Shown piece by piece: positions 6,966 through 15,539 of a stretch of 26,568 nt of DNA. A program made the position numbers and the translations under genes. The notes under the pieces are model-generated. The model saw nothing but the letters and a program-made list of their open reading frames with translations. It was not told the DNA's origin and made no database searches. Within the stretch, counting starts at the first letter, position 1; each line of letters begins with the position of its first letter. Source of the DNA: CAZHOV01 sp964534315 (GTDB lineage: Bacteria; Bacteroidota; Bacteroidia; Chitinophagales; Saprospiraceae); the NCBI GenBank assembly GCA_964534315.1, contig CAZHOV010000074.1, forward strand, positions 1-26,568, given 5' to 3'.

Positions 6966-7571
6966 ATGGAAATCAAGCAGAAAATATTAAGCAAGGCAGA
7001 GGAAATGTATATGCGCTATGGTATCAAAAGCGTAACAATGGATGATATTGCTAAGGAACTCGGAATATCTAAAAAAACACTCTACCAATATGTGGATAAT
7101 AAAACCGATCTGATCGAAAAGGTCATTCAAGAACATGTCCGGATCGAAATTGAAGAGATCGAACACATCATCCGGCAATCGTTGGATCCCATTGATGAGA
7201 TGCTAAGCATTGCCCGCTATCTGGTACAACAACTCAAAAAACTCTCTCCCACTACCGTTTATGACTTAAAAAAATACCACAAGGAATGCTGGAAGCTAAT
7301 GGAATCGTTGCACCACCACCATGTCTACAAATCTGTTAAAGACAACATTGAGCGTGGAAAGGCAAAAGGATTGTACAGAGCAAATGTATCTCCCGATATC
7401 ATTGCCCGGTTATATATCGGAGCGATCTATTTGATTGTAGACGAGAACTTATTCCCGTCACAGGAATACGCTAGAGCTGACTTAATCAATGAATACATTC
7501 AGTATCATATACTAGGAATTGCCTCTACTGAAGGCATACAGTTGTACCACCAACACCAAGATATCGATTAA
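6966..7571 (+). CDS. TetR/AcrR-family regulator of the efflux operon
   Basis: A 201-residue repressor-type protein. The N-terminal helix-turn-helix is plain at about 20-46 (GIKSVTMDDIAKELGISKK followed by TLYQYVDNKTDL). The C-terminal ligand domain is not specific enough to name a ligand. An in-frame TTG at 6942 would add eight residues, but it lies before the predicted transcription start, so ATG 6966 is preferred. It is the first gene of TetR-TolC-HlyD-RND, with only 26 bases to the TolC gene, and probably represses its own operon. Confidence 0.9.
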   Translation: MEIKQKILSKAEEMYMRYGIKSVTMDDIAKELGISKKTLYQYVDNKTDLIEKVIQEHVRIEIEEIEHIIRQSLDPIDEMLSIARYLVQQLKKLSPTTVYDLKKYHKECWKLMESLHHHHVYKSVKDNIERGKAKGLYRANVSPDIIARLYIGAIYLIVDENLFPSQEYARADLINEYIQYHILGIASTEGIQLYHQHQDID

Positions 7572-7597
7572 CACTAATCAAATATTGAAAAGAAACC

Positions 7598-8983
7598 ATG
7601 AAACTATTCATTTTCGTATTTTCTCTTCTCGTTGCTGCGCATAGCCAGGCCCAACAAGCATTCACACTGGACGAAGCCATTGACTATGCAATAATCAATC
7701 ACAACAGCATTAAGCAAAAGCAATTAGAAGTCCAGGATGCCGCCGGCCAGGTAAAAGAATTTACCGCCATCGGAATTCCAAAACTCAGCGGAAGCGTTCA
7801 ATATCAGTACTATGTTGATATCCCAACATCCCTGATTGAAGCAGATGCTTTCGGGCTGCCAAATTATCTGACCAATTTTCTTGAAGAAATAGGAACCAAA
7901 ACGCAAACGCCTCTTAATGCGCCTGAACCTACCTCTGACTTGCAAGCCCTGCAGTTTGGTACCACCCATAATATTACCGCCGGTATCGAAGCCTCTGCTC
8001 TAGTCTTTGACGGTTCCTTTTTTGTAGGACTTAAGGCCGCTAGATTATATAAAGAATTGGTTCAAAAACAGGTAGATATTACTAAATCAGACCTTCGACT
8101 GAATGTGACCAAAGCCTACTTCGCCGTTTTGATCGCGCAAGAGAACAAAGCAATCATCAATAAAAACATTACCAATCTCGAGCAGACGCTTTCCGAAACC
8201 AAAGCCATCTACGAAAATGGATTTGCCGAAAAGTTGGACGTTGACAGGCTCGAACTATCCCTTCGAAATCTAAAAGCCGAAGGTGAAAACCTCGAACGCA
8301 TAGTCAATGTGAGTATCAATCTCCTGAAGTTTCAAATGGGATACCCGATGGATGAGCCTATAGAAGTTTCAGATGAATTTGATACACTAGTAGATGTTGC
8401 CGTTAAAGAACAAGTTACGCTGAGTGAAAACTACGATATCATGAACAGGCCAGAATACCGGTCTTTACTGCAAGCCGAAGAGGTAAATAAAATGAATATC
8501 AACCGTTGGAAAGTTTCGTATATCCCTTCCCTGTATGCCATTGGTAGTTACCAGCAGCAACTATTTACCAATGATTTAAGCGAAGGAAGATGGTTTCCGG
8601 CATCCTTTGTAGGTGCTCAGTTATCTGTTCCCATTTTTGACGGGTTTGAAAAAGAAGCCAAAATTCAACGGGCAAAGATAGATGTTGCCGAGATCCAACT
8701 CCAAATGGCTGACTTCAAAAGAGGCATGGAACTGGAAGTTCGCAATGCTCAATTCAGCTACATCAATACCCTTCAAACAGTAGATACCAGAAAAGAAAGT
8801 CTCGATTTGGCTCAAAATATATATGACATTACTCAGATAAAGTACAAAGAAGGAGTGGGCTCAAGCGTTGAAGTTACTCAGGCAGAACGCGAGCTTTATA
8901 CCGCTCAGTCCAACTACATCAATGCGCTTTACGATTTACTTATTGCTAAAACCGACTTAGACAAAGCCCTCGGAAAAATTTAA
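7598..8983 (+). CDS. TolC-family outer membrane efflux protein
   Basis: The outer-membrane channel of a tripartite pump, 461 residues. A signal peptide ends at about residue 19 (AHSQAQ). The first mature residues QAFTLDEAIDYAIINHNSIK begin the usual OEP repeat. Long alpha-helical stretches at about 155-235 and 365-455 form the two coiled-coil halves of the periplasmic barrel; KYKEGVGSSVEVTQAERELYTAQ is a typical TolC segment. It follows the TetR gene and precedes the HlyD-like adaptor. Confidence 0.93.
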   Translation: MKLFIFVFSLLVAAHSQAQQAFTLDEAIDYAIINHNSIKQKQLEVQDAAGQVKEFTAIGIPKLSGSVQYQYYVDIPTSLIEADAFGLPNYLTNFLEEIGTKTQTPLNAPEPTSDLQALQFGTTHNITAGIEASALVFDGSFFVGLKAARLYKELVQKQVDITKSDLRLNVTKAYFAVLIAQENKAIINKNITNLEQTLSETKAIYENGFAEKLDVDRLELSLRNLKAEGENLERIVNVSINLLKFQMGYPMDEPIEVSDEFDTLVDVAVKEQVTLSENYDIMNRPEYRSLLQAEEVNKMNINRWKVSYIPSLYAIGSYQQQLFTNDLSEGRWFPASFVGAQLSVPIFDGFEKEAKIQRAKIDVAEIQLQMADFKRGMELEVRNAQFSYINTLQTVDTRKESLDLAQNIYDITQIKYKEGVGSSVEVTQAERELYTAQSNYINALYDLLIAKTDLDKALGKI

Positions 8984-9026
8984 TCATCCTTTTGATAAAG
9001 ATATCTAAACCTAAATGTCCACAATC

Positions 9027-10208
9027 ATGAAAAAAACATTATTCCTTTTAGGCATTTTTTCCTTAATGCTGGCTATGTGTGGTGCTCCTGCAATTGAAGA
9101 GGAAAACTCCATTCCCAAAGACCTCGAAGGTAAAAAAGCGCTGCTCAAGGAGAAAAAAACAGCGCTTAGAGCCCTACAACAATTTGTCAATGAATTACAA
9201 GATTCTATTGATATCCAAAACGGATCTCCTCAGAAAGCAAAAACATTGGTAACAACCCAAAAGGCTCAGGTTAAAGACTTCACCCGGTTTGTGGAGATAC
9301 AGGCCAATGTAGAAACTGACGATCTGGTCAATGCCAGTAGTGAGGTTTCTGGCCGGATCACCGAACTCCCCGTTGAGGAAGGACAATATGTTAAAAAAGG
9401 AGCCCTCATCGCTAAGCTTGACCTTGAATCGCTCAATAAGCAAATAGCGGAATTGGAAAAATCCAAAGAACTTGCGGATGAAGTCTACGAGCGGCAAAAG
9501 CGATTATGGGATCAAAAAATCGGCTCTGAAATCCAGTATCTACAAGCTAAAAATGAAAAGGAGCGTATCGAAAAAAGCCTGGAAACCATCAAATTTCAAT
9601 TGACTAAATCAGAGGTTTACGCCCCCATCTCAGGAGTAGTGGATGCAAAAGTGCTTAAGCGGGGAGAGATTGCAGCTCCGGGTGCCCCTATCGTTCAAAT
9701 CCTGAATACCAACCGGGTGAAAGTCGTTGCCGACGTTCCGGAAAGTTACCTTAAATCTATTCGCAAAGGAGAGTACGTAACGATTAAATTCCCGGCATTG
9801 AACACGGAAAAAAGGGCACGGGTCTCTATGATCGGCCGAACCATCGACAAATATAACCGAACGTTCAAGGCAGAAGTGGAAGTTGCTAATCCCAACAACC
9901 TGTTAAAGCCCAACTTGCTGGCTACTATGCTGATCAAAGAATTTACCGAGCCCAATGCTGTTACCATCCCGCTCAACCTGGTCCAACAGGAAATTGGAGG
10001 AAAGGATTATGTATTCATAAAAGGAGAATCGGAAGATGGTTTCTATGCCAAAAAGGTATATGTGAAAACCGGAAAAAGCTATGACAACGAGATCATCATT
10101 ACCGAAGGCCTGGAAGGCAGTGAAGATTTAATCGTTACCGGTGCAAGAGGGCTTGCCGAAAATGAATTAATTAAAGTTCAAAATGCAACAACACAACAAA
10201 ATGGCTAA
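9027..10208 (+). CDS. HlyD/AcrA-family periplasmic adaptor of an RND pump
   Basis: The adaptor joining inner pump and outer channel, 393 residues from ATG 9027 (an ATG at 9015 would add four residues before a normal signal sequence). The signal ends LMLAMC; Cys18 may be lipidated although Met at -1 is unusual. A short coiled coil (about 36-62) precedes the adaptor core, an extra found in adaptors of this phylum. The split lipoyl domain is at about 102-132 and 194-226 (VSGRITELPVEEGQYVKKG; YAPISGVV) around a helical hairpin at about 134-193. The beta-barrel and membrane-proximal domains follow. It overlaps the next gene by eight bases. Confidence 0.92.
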   Translation: MKKTLFLLGIFSLMLAMCGAPAIEEENSIPKDLEGKKALLKEKKTALRALQQFVNELQDSIDIQNGSPQKAKTLVTTQKAQVKDFTRFVEIQANVETDDLVNASSEVSGRITELPVEEGQYVKKGALIAKLDLESLNKQIAELEKSKELADEVYERQKRLWDQKIGSEIQYLQAKNEKERIEKSLETIKFQLTKSEVYAPISGVVDAKVLKRGEIAAPGAPIVQILNTNRVKVVADVPESYLKSIRKGEYVTIKFPALNTEKRARVSMIGRTIDKYNRTFKAEVEVANPNNLLKPNLLATMLIKEFTEPNAVTIPLNLVQQEIGGKDYVFIKGESEDGFYAKKVYVKTGKSYDNEIIITEGLEGSEDLIVTGARGLAENELIKVQNATTQQNG

Positions 10209-13200
10209 TAACCCTGATCAAGAAAAAAAAGGCCTCAGAGAATTTGGCCTCACTCGCTTAGCGGTCGATAACAAGATTAGCGTCTTTTTATTGGCTGCCA
10301 TACTCATGCTCTTTGGAATCTGGGGCTATCTAACAATGCCCAAAGAGTCTTTTCCGGAAGTTCCCTGGCCAAAAATCTATGTCAATACCATATACTTTGG
10401 AAACTCCGCTGCCGACATGGAAAATTTGGTCACCCGGCCCATCGAAAAAGAACTTCAGAATATTTCTGAAATTGAAGAGGTGACTTCCAATTCAATGCAG
10501 GATTATTCCCTAATCGTCGCCGAATTTGATCCGGATATTGAGCGCGAAGAAGCAATCCGAAAAGTAAAGGATGCCGTGGACAAAGCAAAACCAGAACTTC
10601 CCGACGATTTGACCAAGGAACCTGAAGTCCTGGATGTCAACCTGGCCGAGCTTCCTATTATGACCGTCAACGTCTCCGGCAATTTCACCAATGACGAATT
10701 GCGTTCCTATGCCGAATATTTACAAGATGAGATCGAAGAAATGAAAGAGATCTCTAGTGTTGACCTAAAAGGGGCCAAAGACCGGGAGGTTAAGATCGAT
10801 GTTGACTTGCCAACTATGCAAACCTTACAGGTAAGCTTTGGAGATATCGAAAGCGCTATTGCTCAAGAGAACATTACCATGTCTGGTGGGGAGATCATCA
10901 AAAATGATTTCAGAAGGACCATAAGAGTGATAGGGGAATTCGATGACGTCAAGGAAATGGAAAAGGTGATTGTCAAAAGTGAAAATCAGCGCCCCATATT
11001 CCTGCGGGATATCGCAGAAGTCACCTACGGCTTTGAAGACCCCACCAGTATAGCCCGGTCAGACGGGTTGCCCGTTATTTCCCTCGACATAATCAAGCGT
11101 AGCGGAGAAAATCTGCTTGCTGCTTCAGACAAAATTAAAGCAGTCGTTGATGAAGCAAAGGCAAATGTGTTACCCGAAGACCTGAAAGTCAGCATATTTA
11201 ATGACCAGTCAGTACAAACCAGAGATACCGTTTCCAATCTCGAGAATAGTATCGTTTTTGGAGTTATTCTTGTCGTGCTGGTGCTTCTGTTCTTTTTGGG
11301 TATTCGTAATGCCATGTTCGTCGGCTTGGCAATTCCGCTATCCATGCTTATGGGGATACTTATCATTTCACTACTGGGCTACACCTTGAATATGATCGTT
11401 TTATTTTCGTTGATTTTGGCACTCGGGCTTTTGGTGGATAATGCGATTGTGGTGGTAGAAAACATCTATCGTTATGGACAAAACGGCTTTGAAAATAGCG
11501 ATGCCGCAAAGTATGGAGCCAGCGAAGTAGCGCTACCCATTATTGCATCAACTGCCACAACTTTAGCTGCATTTTTACCCTTGGCGTTTTGGCCGGGATT
11601 GATGGGAGAATTCATGAAATACCTCCCCATCACCCTGATTATTGTGCTTAGTTCTTCGCTCTTTGTCGCACTTGTGATCAACCCTGTTTTTACAGCCTCC
11701 CTAATGGTTATTGATGAACAAGTACACGACCCCAACCTTCAGCGTAGAAGACTGCGTAGAATTCTTATTGCTGTAGGAGTTATGCTGATCATTGTAGTAC
11801 TTGGGCATTTCGGAGGGGTATATTGGTTGAGAAATATTTTGGGAATATTTGCTGTTTTAGGACTAGTTAACTATTTCCTACTCAGACCTGCGTCTTACTT
11901 TTTCCAGGAGCAGCTAATCCCTTTATTGGAGAATATTTACGACCGCTTTATCAAATTCGCCCTCAAAGGAGTGATGCCACTCATTGTCTTTGTCGGAACT
12001 TTCCTTTTGATGATTTTCGCATTTTGGCTGCTTTCTGTTAAAACACCAAAGGTCGAATACTTTCCCGCTGTAGATCCGCTTTATGTCAATGCCTTTGTAG
12101 AACTACCCCTGGGGACAGATATCGAGGCTACCGACGAGGTGATGCTAGAACTTGAAAAGCGCGTAGCTAAAGCAATAGAACCCTATGAGGGAATCGTAGA
12201 AGCCGTACTTTCACAAATCGGCGAAAATACGAGCGATCCGAACGGAGAACCGGAGTTTGGCTCCTCTCCCCATAAAGCAAGACTAACGGTTTCCTTTGTG
12301 CCTTCTACAGAACGGGGCGACCTCTCTACCTGGGATGCCATGGAAAAGATCCGAGAAAGCGTCAGGGGTATTCCGGGAGTAAAAATCGCCGTAGATAAAA
12401 ATAACGATGGCCCTCCGGCAGGAAAACCTATCAACTTGGAACTGCAAGGAGAAGATATTAATCAATTGGCTCAACTTTCCGAAGATGTCACAGCTTACAT
12501 AAATAGCAAGAACATCCCCGGAATTGAAGAACTTAAGAAGAGTGTAAAAATCGGAAAACCCGAATTGATCGTTAATATTGACCGGGAAGCAGCTCGTAGG
12601 TATGAGGTTTCTACCTTTGCAGTAGCCGACGCAATCCGAACCGCTGTCTTTGGTAAGGAGGTCTCTCAATATAAAGTCGGAGAAGATGAATATCCCATAC
12701 AGCTACGCTTAGATAAAAAATACCGGTACGATATTGAAGATGTCTTAAACCAATCGATCACATTTAGAAGTATGGCGACCGGAAATATTGTACAAGTACC
12801 GATTAGCGCTGTGGCCGACATCCGGTATTCCTCAACCTATAGCTCGATCAACCGAAAGGATCAGGACCGACTGATCACCATATATTCTAATGTTATCGAA
12901 GGATATATCGCCAATGAAGTGGTTGCGGAAATCAAAGATGCCATGGCTGATTATGATATGCCCAAAGGGTTTACCTATCAATTTACCGGGGAACAAGAGG
13001 AACAAGCGGAAAACCTGGCCTTCCTCACCAGAGCTTTTGCCGTAGCCCTATTCTCTATTCTGCTGATCATTGTGGCTCAGTTCAACTCGATCTCTTCTCC
13101 TTTTATTATCATTATTTCCGTCCTTTTCAGTACTATCGGGGTATTTTTGGGCTATGTTGTCAATCAAATGAACATCGTCATTATTATGTCCGGAATCGGT

Positions 13201-13680
13201 ATTATTTCTTTGGCCGGAATTGTTGTAAACAACGCTATCGTATTGATCGACTATATCCTATTGCTCATTCAACGCAAAAAGGATGAACAGGAAGTAGATA
13301 GCATGTTTGACCTCGACAAAGAGGAAGTAAAGGAAGCGATCATCAAAGGAGGAGCAACCAGATTACGTCCTGTATTGCTGACTGCCATTACCACTGTGCT
13401 TGGACTTATGCCGCTGGCGACCGGGATGAATATCAACTTTTTCACCCTGGTTACCGAGCTAAACCCTAATATTTTCTTTGGAGGTGACAACGCCGTTTTC
13501 TGGAGCACGATGGCGTGGACGGTTATTTATGGCCTGGTCTTTGCAACGTTCTTAACATTAATCGTAGTGCCTGCCATGTATTGGTTAACCTATAGATTGA
13601 ACAGCTCCTTGAGAACGCTATTTAAACCAAAACCGAAATCTCCTAAACCGGAGTTGCAGACTTCATTTAAGGGGAAATAA
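10201..13680 (+). CDS. RND efflux transporter permease
   Basis: Proton-driven inner-membrane pump of the hydrophobe/amphiphile RND type, 1159 residues from ATG 10201; a start at 10183 would lengthen the overlap with the adaptor gene. The first membrane helix is at about 26-46. Porter domain 1, a bundle of helices (about 345-505), an extra hydrophobic pair (about 525-560), a second porter domain and a final helix bundle follow. The helix-4 relay reads LLVDNAIVVVEN with Asp413 and an Asn in the second position where AcrB has a second Asp. The helix-10 motif GIVVNNAIVLIDYI has Asn1010/Asn1011 where AcrB has Lys-Asn. Such substitutions are common outside the AcrB branch. Substrate cannot be told. 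Confidence 0.95.
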   Translation: MANNPDQEKKGLREFGLTRLAVDNKISVFLLAAILMLFGIWGYLTMPKESFPEVPWPKIYVNTIYFGNSAADMENLVTRPIEKELQNISEIEEVTSNSMQDYSLIVAEFDPDIEREEAIRKVKDAVDKAKPELPDDLTKEPEVLDVNLAELPIMTVNVSGNFTNDELRSYAEYLQDEIEEMKEISSVDLKGAKDREVKIDVDLPTMQTLQVSFGDIESAIAQENITMSGGEIIKNDFRRTIRVIGEFDDVKEMEKVIVKSENQRPIFLRDIAEVTYGFEDPTSIARSDGLPVISLDIIKRSGENLLAASDKIKAVVDEAKANVLPEDLKVSIFNDQSVQTRDTVSNLENSIVFGVILVVLVLLFFLGIRNAMFVGLAIPLSMLMGILIISLLGYTLNMIVLFSLILALGLLVDNAIVVVENIYRYGQNGFENSDAAKYGASEVALPIIASTATTLAAFLPLAFWPGLMGEFMKYLPITLIIVLSSSLFVALVINPVFTASLMVIDEQVHDPNLQRRRLRRILIAVGVMLIIVVLGHFGGVYWLRNILGIFAVLGLVNYFLLRPASYFFQEQLIPLLENIYDRFIKFALKGVMPLIVFVGTFLLMIFAFWLLSVKTPKVEYFPAVDPLYVNAFVELPLGTDIEATDEVMLELEKRVAKAIEPYEGIVEAVLSQIGENTSDPNGEPEFGSSPHKARLTVSFVPSTERGDLSTWDAMEKIRESVRGIPGVKIAVDKNNDGPPAGKPINLELQGEDINQLAQLSEDVTAYINSKNIPGIEELKKSVKIGKPELIVNIDREAARRYEVSTFAVADAIRTAVFGKEVSQYKVGEDEYPIQLRLDKKYRYDIEDVLNQSITFRSMATGNIVQVPISAVADIRYSSTYSSINRKDQDRLITIYSNVIEGYIANEVVAEIKDAMADYDMPKGFTYQFTGEQEEQAENLAFLTRAFAVALFSILLIIVAQFNSISSPFIIIISVLFSTIGVFLGYVVNQMNIVIIMSGIGIISLAGIVVNNAIVLIDYILLLIQRKKDEQEVDSMFDLDKEEVKEAIIKGGATRLRPVLLTAITTVLGLMPLATGMNINFFTLVTELNPNIFFGGDNAVFWSTMAWTVIYGLVFATFLTLIVVPAMYWLTYRLNSSLRTLFKPKPKSPKPELQTSFKGK

Positions 13681-13698
13681 CTCTCTATACCAAGAGCT

Positions 13699-13782
13699 GA
13701 AAGTTTTACTTTTAAGGTGTTTATCATCGCTTACCTTTCCGTTAGAAAGGACTTTTAAAAGAGTAAAACTTCGTTTTTTTTT
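13699..13782 (+). terminator. Terminator of the efflux operon
   Basis: AAGTTTTAC (13701-13709) pairs with GTAAAACTT (13763-13771). Within it TTTTAA pairs with TTAAAA, and an inner hairpin CCTTTC/GAAAGG has a five-base loop (13734-13750). Nine T residues follow at 13774-13782. It lies 19 bases after the RND stop codon. Confidence 0.75.
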
Positions 13783-13945
13783 GAAACGCATTTTTAAATT
13801 ACCCGTAAACTAATATAATTTTTTTATAATTTAAGAATAACTGTTTTTCAAAGCATTTTATAGCTTTTTTTTCTAATTAGTTATTTATCAAAGGGATAAG
13901 AAACAAAATTATCATTTAAAATTTGGCCTGATATAAGCTAATTTC

Positions 13946-13976
13946 TTTGTTTAATGATTTTTTTCCCTTACTTTTA
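13946..13976 (+). promoter_or_regulatory. Orphan promoter upstream of a candidate small RNA
   Basis: TTTG (13946-13949), 19 bases, then TACTTTTA (13969-13976), seven of eight matches to TAnnTTTG at the ideal spacing. No protein gene on the plus strand follows; the next plus-strand signal is the terminator at 14062. Confidence 0.5.
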
Positions 13977-13981
13977 CAAAA

Positions 13982-14090
13982 AATTTCGAAAGAAAAAACT
14001 CAAGATAACACTTTAAGATTCAGGGTGAGTGTTTGTTCATAGTTTTTGTTTTTTGTTTTGTCCCCCAGTTTATTGAGCTGGGGGTATTTT
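13982..14090 (+). ncRNA. Candidate small RNA, about 110 nt
   Basis: The stretch between the promoter at 13946-13976 and the GC-rich terminator at 14062-14090 has no start codon with a credible frame. Its first half is A-rich, its middle U-rich, and its 3' end is the CCCCCAG/CTGGGGG hairpin. The RND operon has its own terminator 280 bases upstream, so this second terminator needs another transcript. No known RNA family was recognised; 6S-like or trans-acting RNA are both open. Confidence 0.4.
14062..14090 (+). terminator. GC-rich intrinsic terminator
   Basis: CCCCCAG (14062-14068) pairs with CTGGGGG (14078-14084), followed on the plus strand by TATTTTTTAT. On the minus strand the hairpin is followed by ACAAAAC, so it works best for plus-strand transcription. 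It ends immediately before the stop codon of the convergent M16 gene. Confidence 0.75.
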
Positions 14091-15362
14091 TTATCTTCCC
14101 ACCAATACTTCCCAGAAAGAGTCGGGATTCAGATATTTTCCCGCCAATTCCATCACCTCCTCTCGCGTTATCTGTTGGATATAACTGGCCAGCTTTTCAA
14201 AAGAAGAAAAGGGCAGCCCATCCATAATATGACTTTTTATAAGTTCCGATACCTGGAAAGGACCGTCCAGCATCGTTAAAAGATTTCCTAAAATATAATT
14301 TCGCGCCATCTCCATCTCTTGCACTGGGACGAGCGTATTACAAAACGAGTCGAGTTCTTTGTATATCTCTTTCAAGGTAGCTTCCACAAACTCATTTCCA
14401 ACCTCTGTCCCGATATTAAAATATCCGTTATACATCAACGTATCTAGCGACGAATAAATATTATACGTATACCCTTTATCCTCGCGAATATTGGACATTA
14501 ATCTAGATCCAAAATACCCTCCAATTAACGTATTAACCATATACATCCCATAGTAATCCTCGTGGCCTCTGTTAAAGAGGATTTTTCCCAGCCGGACAGC
14601 CGTTTGCAGTGCATCCGGGTGTTCTATTTTTATTTTGCGAGGTAGCTTATCCGATACAGAAGGCATGTAAGGCTGCTTATCTCCTGCAGGGATCTTTCTG
14701 CCGAAAGAACTATTTAACAATGCTACGATATTTGCAGGAAGCTTACCGCTAACCAAGATAAAGCAATTTCCTGCGACGAACGTCTCCTTGTGGTGCTTTA
14801 TCAAATCTGCCCGTTCAATTTTCGGATAGCTCTCGGGGAAACTATTATACCCATAAGGGTGATCTGCCCCAAAGATACATTCAGTAATGGTTCGATAAGC
14901 TACTACATCTGTTTTGCTCAATTCGATTTGCAGCCGCTGGGCGCTATTCTTCTTAAATAATTCCAATTCTTCTGTAGGAAATACAGGGCTACAAACTACG
15001 CTCTCCATTACGGGTAGTAACTCCTCCAAATATTTAGTAAGGCAAAATAAGGCCACATTAGACGTATCCATATGATAGGGAACAGTCAATGATCCTCCGA
15101 AATAGTCAACAGTTTCGGCAATTTGAGCGGCGGTATATTGGCTAGTTCCCTCTCTGAGCATACTTGCCGTCGCCCTGCTGATCAGAGGCTTGTGCTCAAA
15201 GGGGCGACCAGCTTTAAAAACCAGTTCCAATTTAATAACATCCTGGGTCCCCATCTCTACCAGATATACCGGTATGCCATTTTCCAATTGAACAATCTCC
15301 GGCTCCGGGAGCCTGATCTCCTCAAAAGGTTGAAGAGCAGGTGCTTTTTTTCGATCTCGCAT
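14091..15362 (-). CDS. M16-family protein lacking the zinc motif
   Basis: A 423-residue member of the M16 (pitrilysin/processing peptidase) family. Two M16 halves are seen: about 25-165 (ENGIPVYLVE, VFKAGR) and about 170-420 (LGKILFNRGHEDYYGMYMVN, IREDKGYTYNIYSS). At the place of the catalytic HxxEH the sequence reads SMLREGTSQ, so no zinc site exists. Such proteins normally pair with an HxxEH subunit encoded next door, but none lies in this window. The start at 15362 (MRDRKK) is preferred over 15407 because a perfect -7 element lies between them. Its stop abuts the plus-strand terminator at 14062-14090. Confidence 0.88.
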   Translation of the reverse strand: MRDRKKAPALQPFEEIRLPEPEIVQLENGIPVYLVEMGTQDVIKLELVFKAGRPFEHKPLISRATASMLREGTSQYTAAQIAETVDYFGGSLTVPYHMDTSNVALFCLTKYLEELLPVMESVVCSPVFPTEELELFKKNSAQRLQIELSKTDVVAYRTITECIFGADHPYGYNSFPESYPKIERADLIKHHKETFVAGNCFILVSGKLPANIVALLNSSFGRKIPAGDKQPYMPSVSDKLPRKIKIEHPDALQTAVRLGKILFNRGHEDYYGMYMVNTLIGGYFGSRLMSNIREDKGYTYNIYSSLDTLMYNGYFNIGTEVGNEFVEATLKEIYKELDSFCNTLVPVQEMEMARNYILGNLLTMLDGPFQVSELIKSHIMDGLPFSSFEKLASYIQQITREEVMELAGKYLNPDSFWEVLVGR

Positions 15363-15390
15363 ATCCGATCTATTTAAAAAAAGTGAACTA

Positions 15391-15398
15391 CAAAAGTA
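15391..15398 (-). promoter_or_regulatory. -7 promoter element of the M16 gene
   Basis: Read on the minus strand this is TACTTTTG, a perfect TAnnTTTG. Transcription would begin near 15385, giving a leader of about 23 bases to the ATG at 15362. No good TTG was found at -33. Confidence 0.5.
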
Positions 15399-15539
15399 TG
15401 AAATCAATTTCTTTAACCCGCCTAATTACAATTGAACTTTAAAATTCAACAACTCATCATTTTCTGCTGGACAACTTCACAAGGAATCACAATTTTTGTA
15501 TCAAACAAATCAATATTATCGAAATCCATAAATTTCCTT

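Noticed and set aside
15363..15407. Upstream start for the M16 protein
   Set aside because: A perfect TAnnTTTG promoter element at 15391-15398 lies inside the extension.
15432..15539. N-terminal extension of the TonB receptor
   Set aside because: It would put 36 residues before a standard signal peptide.
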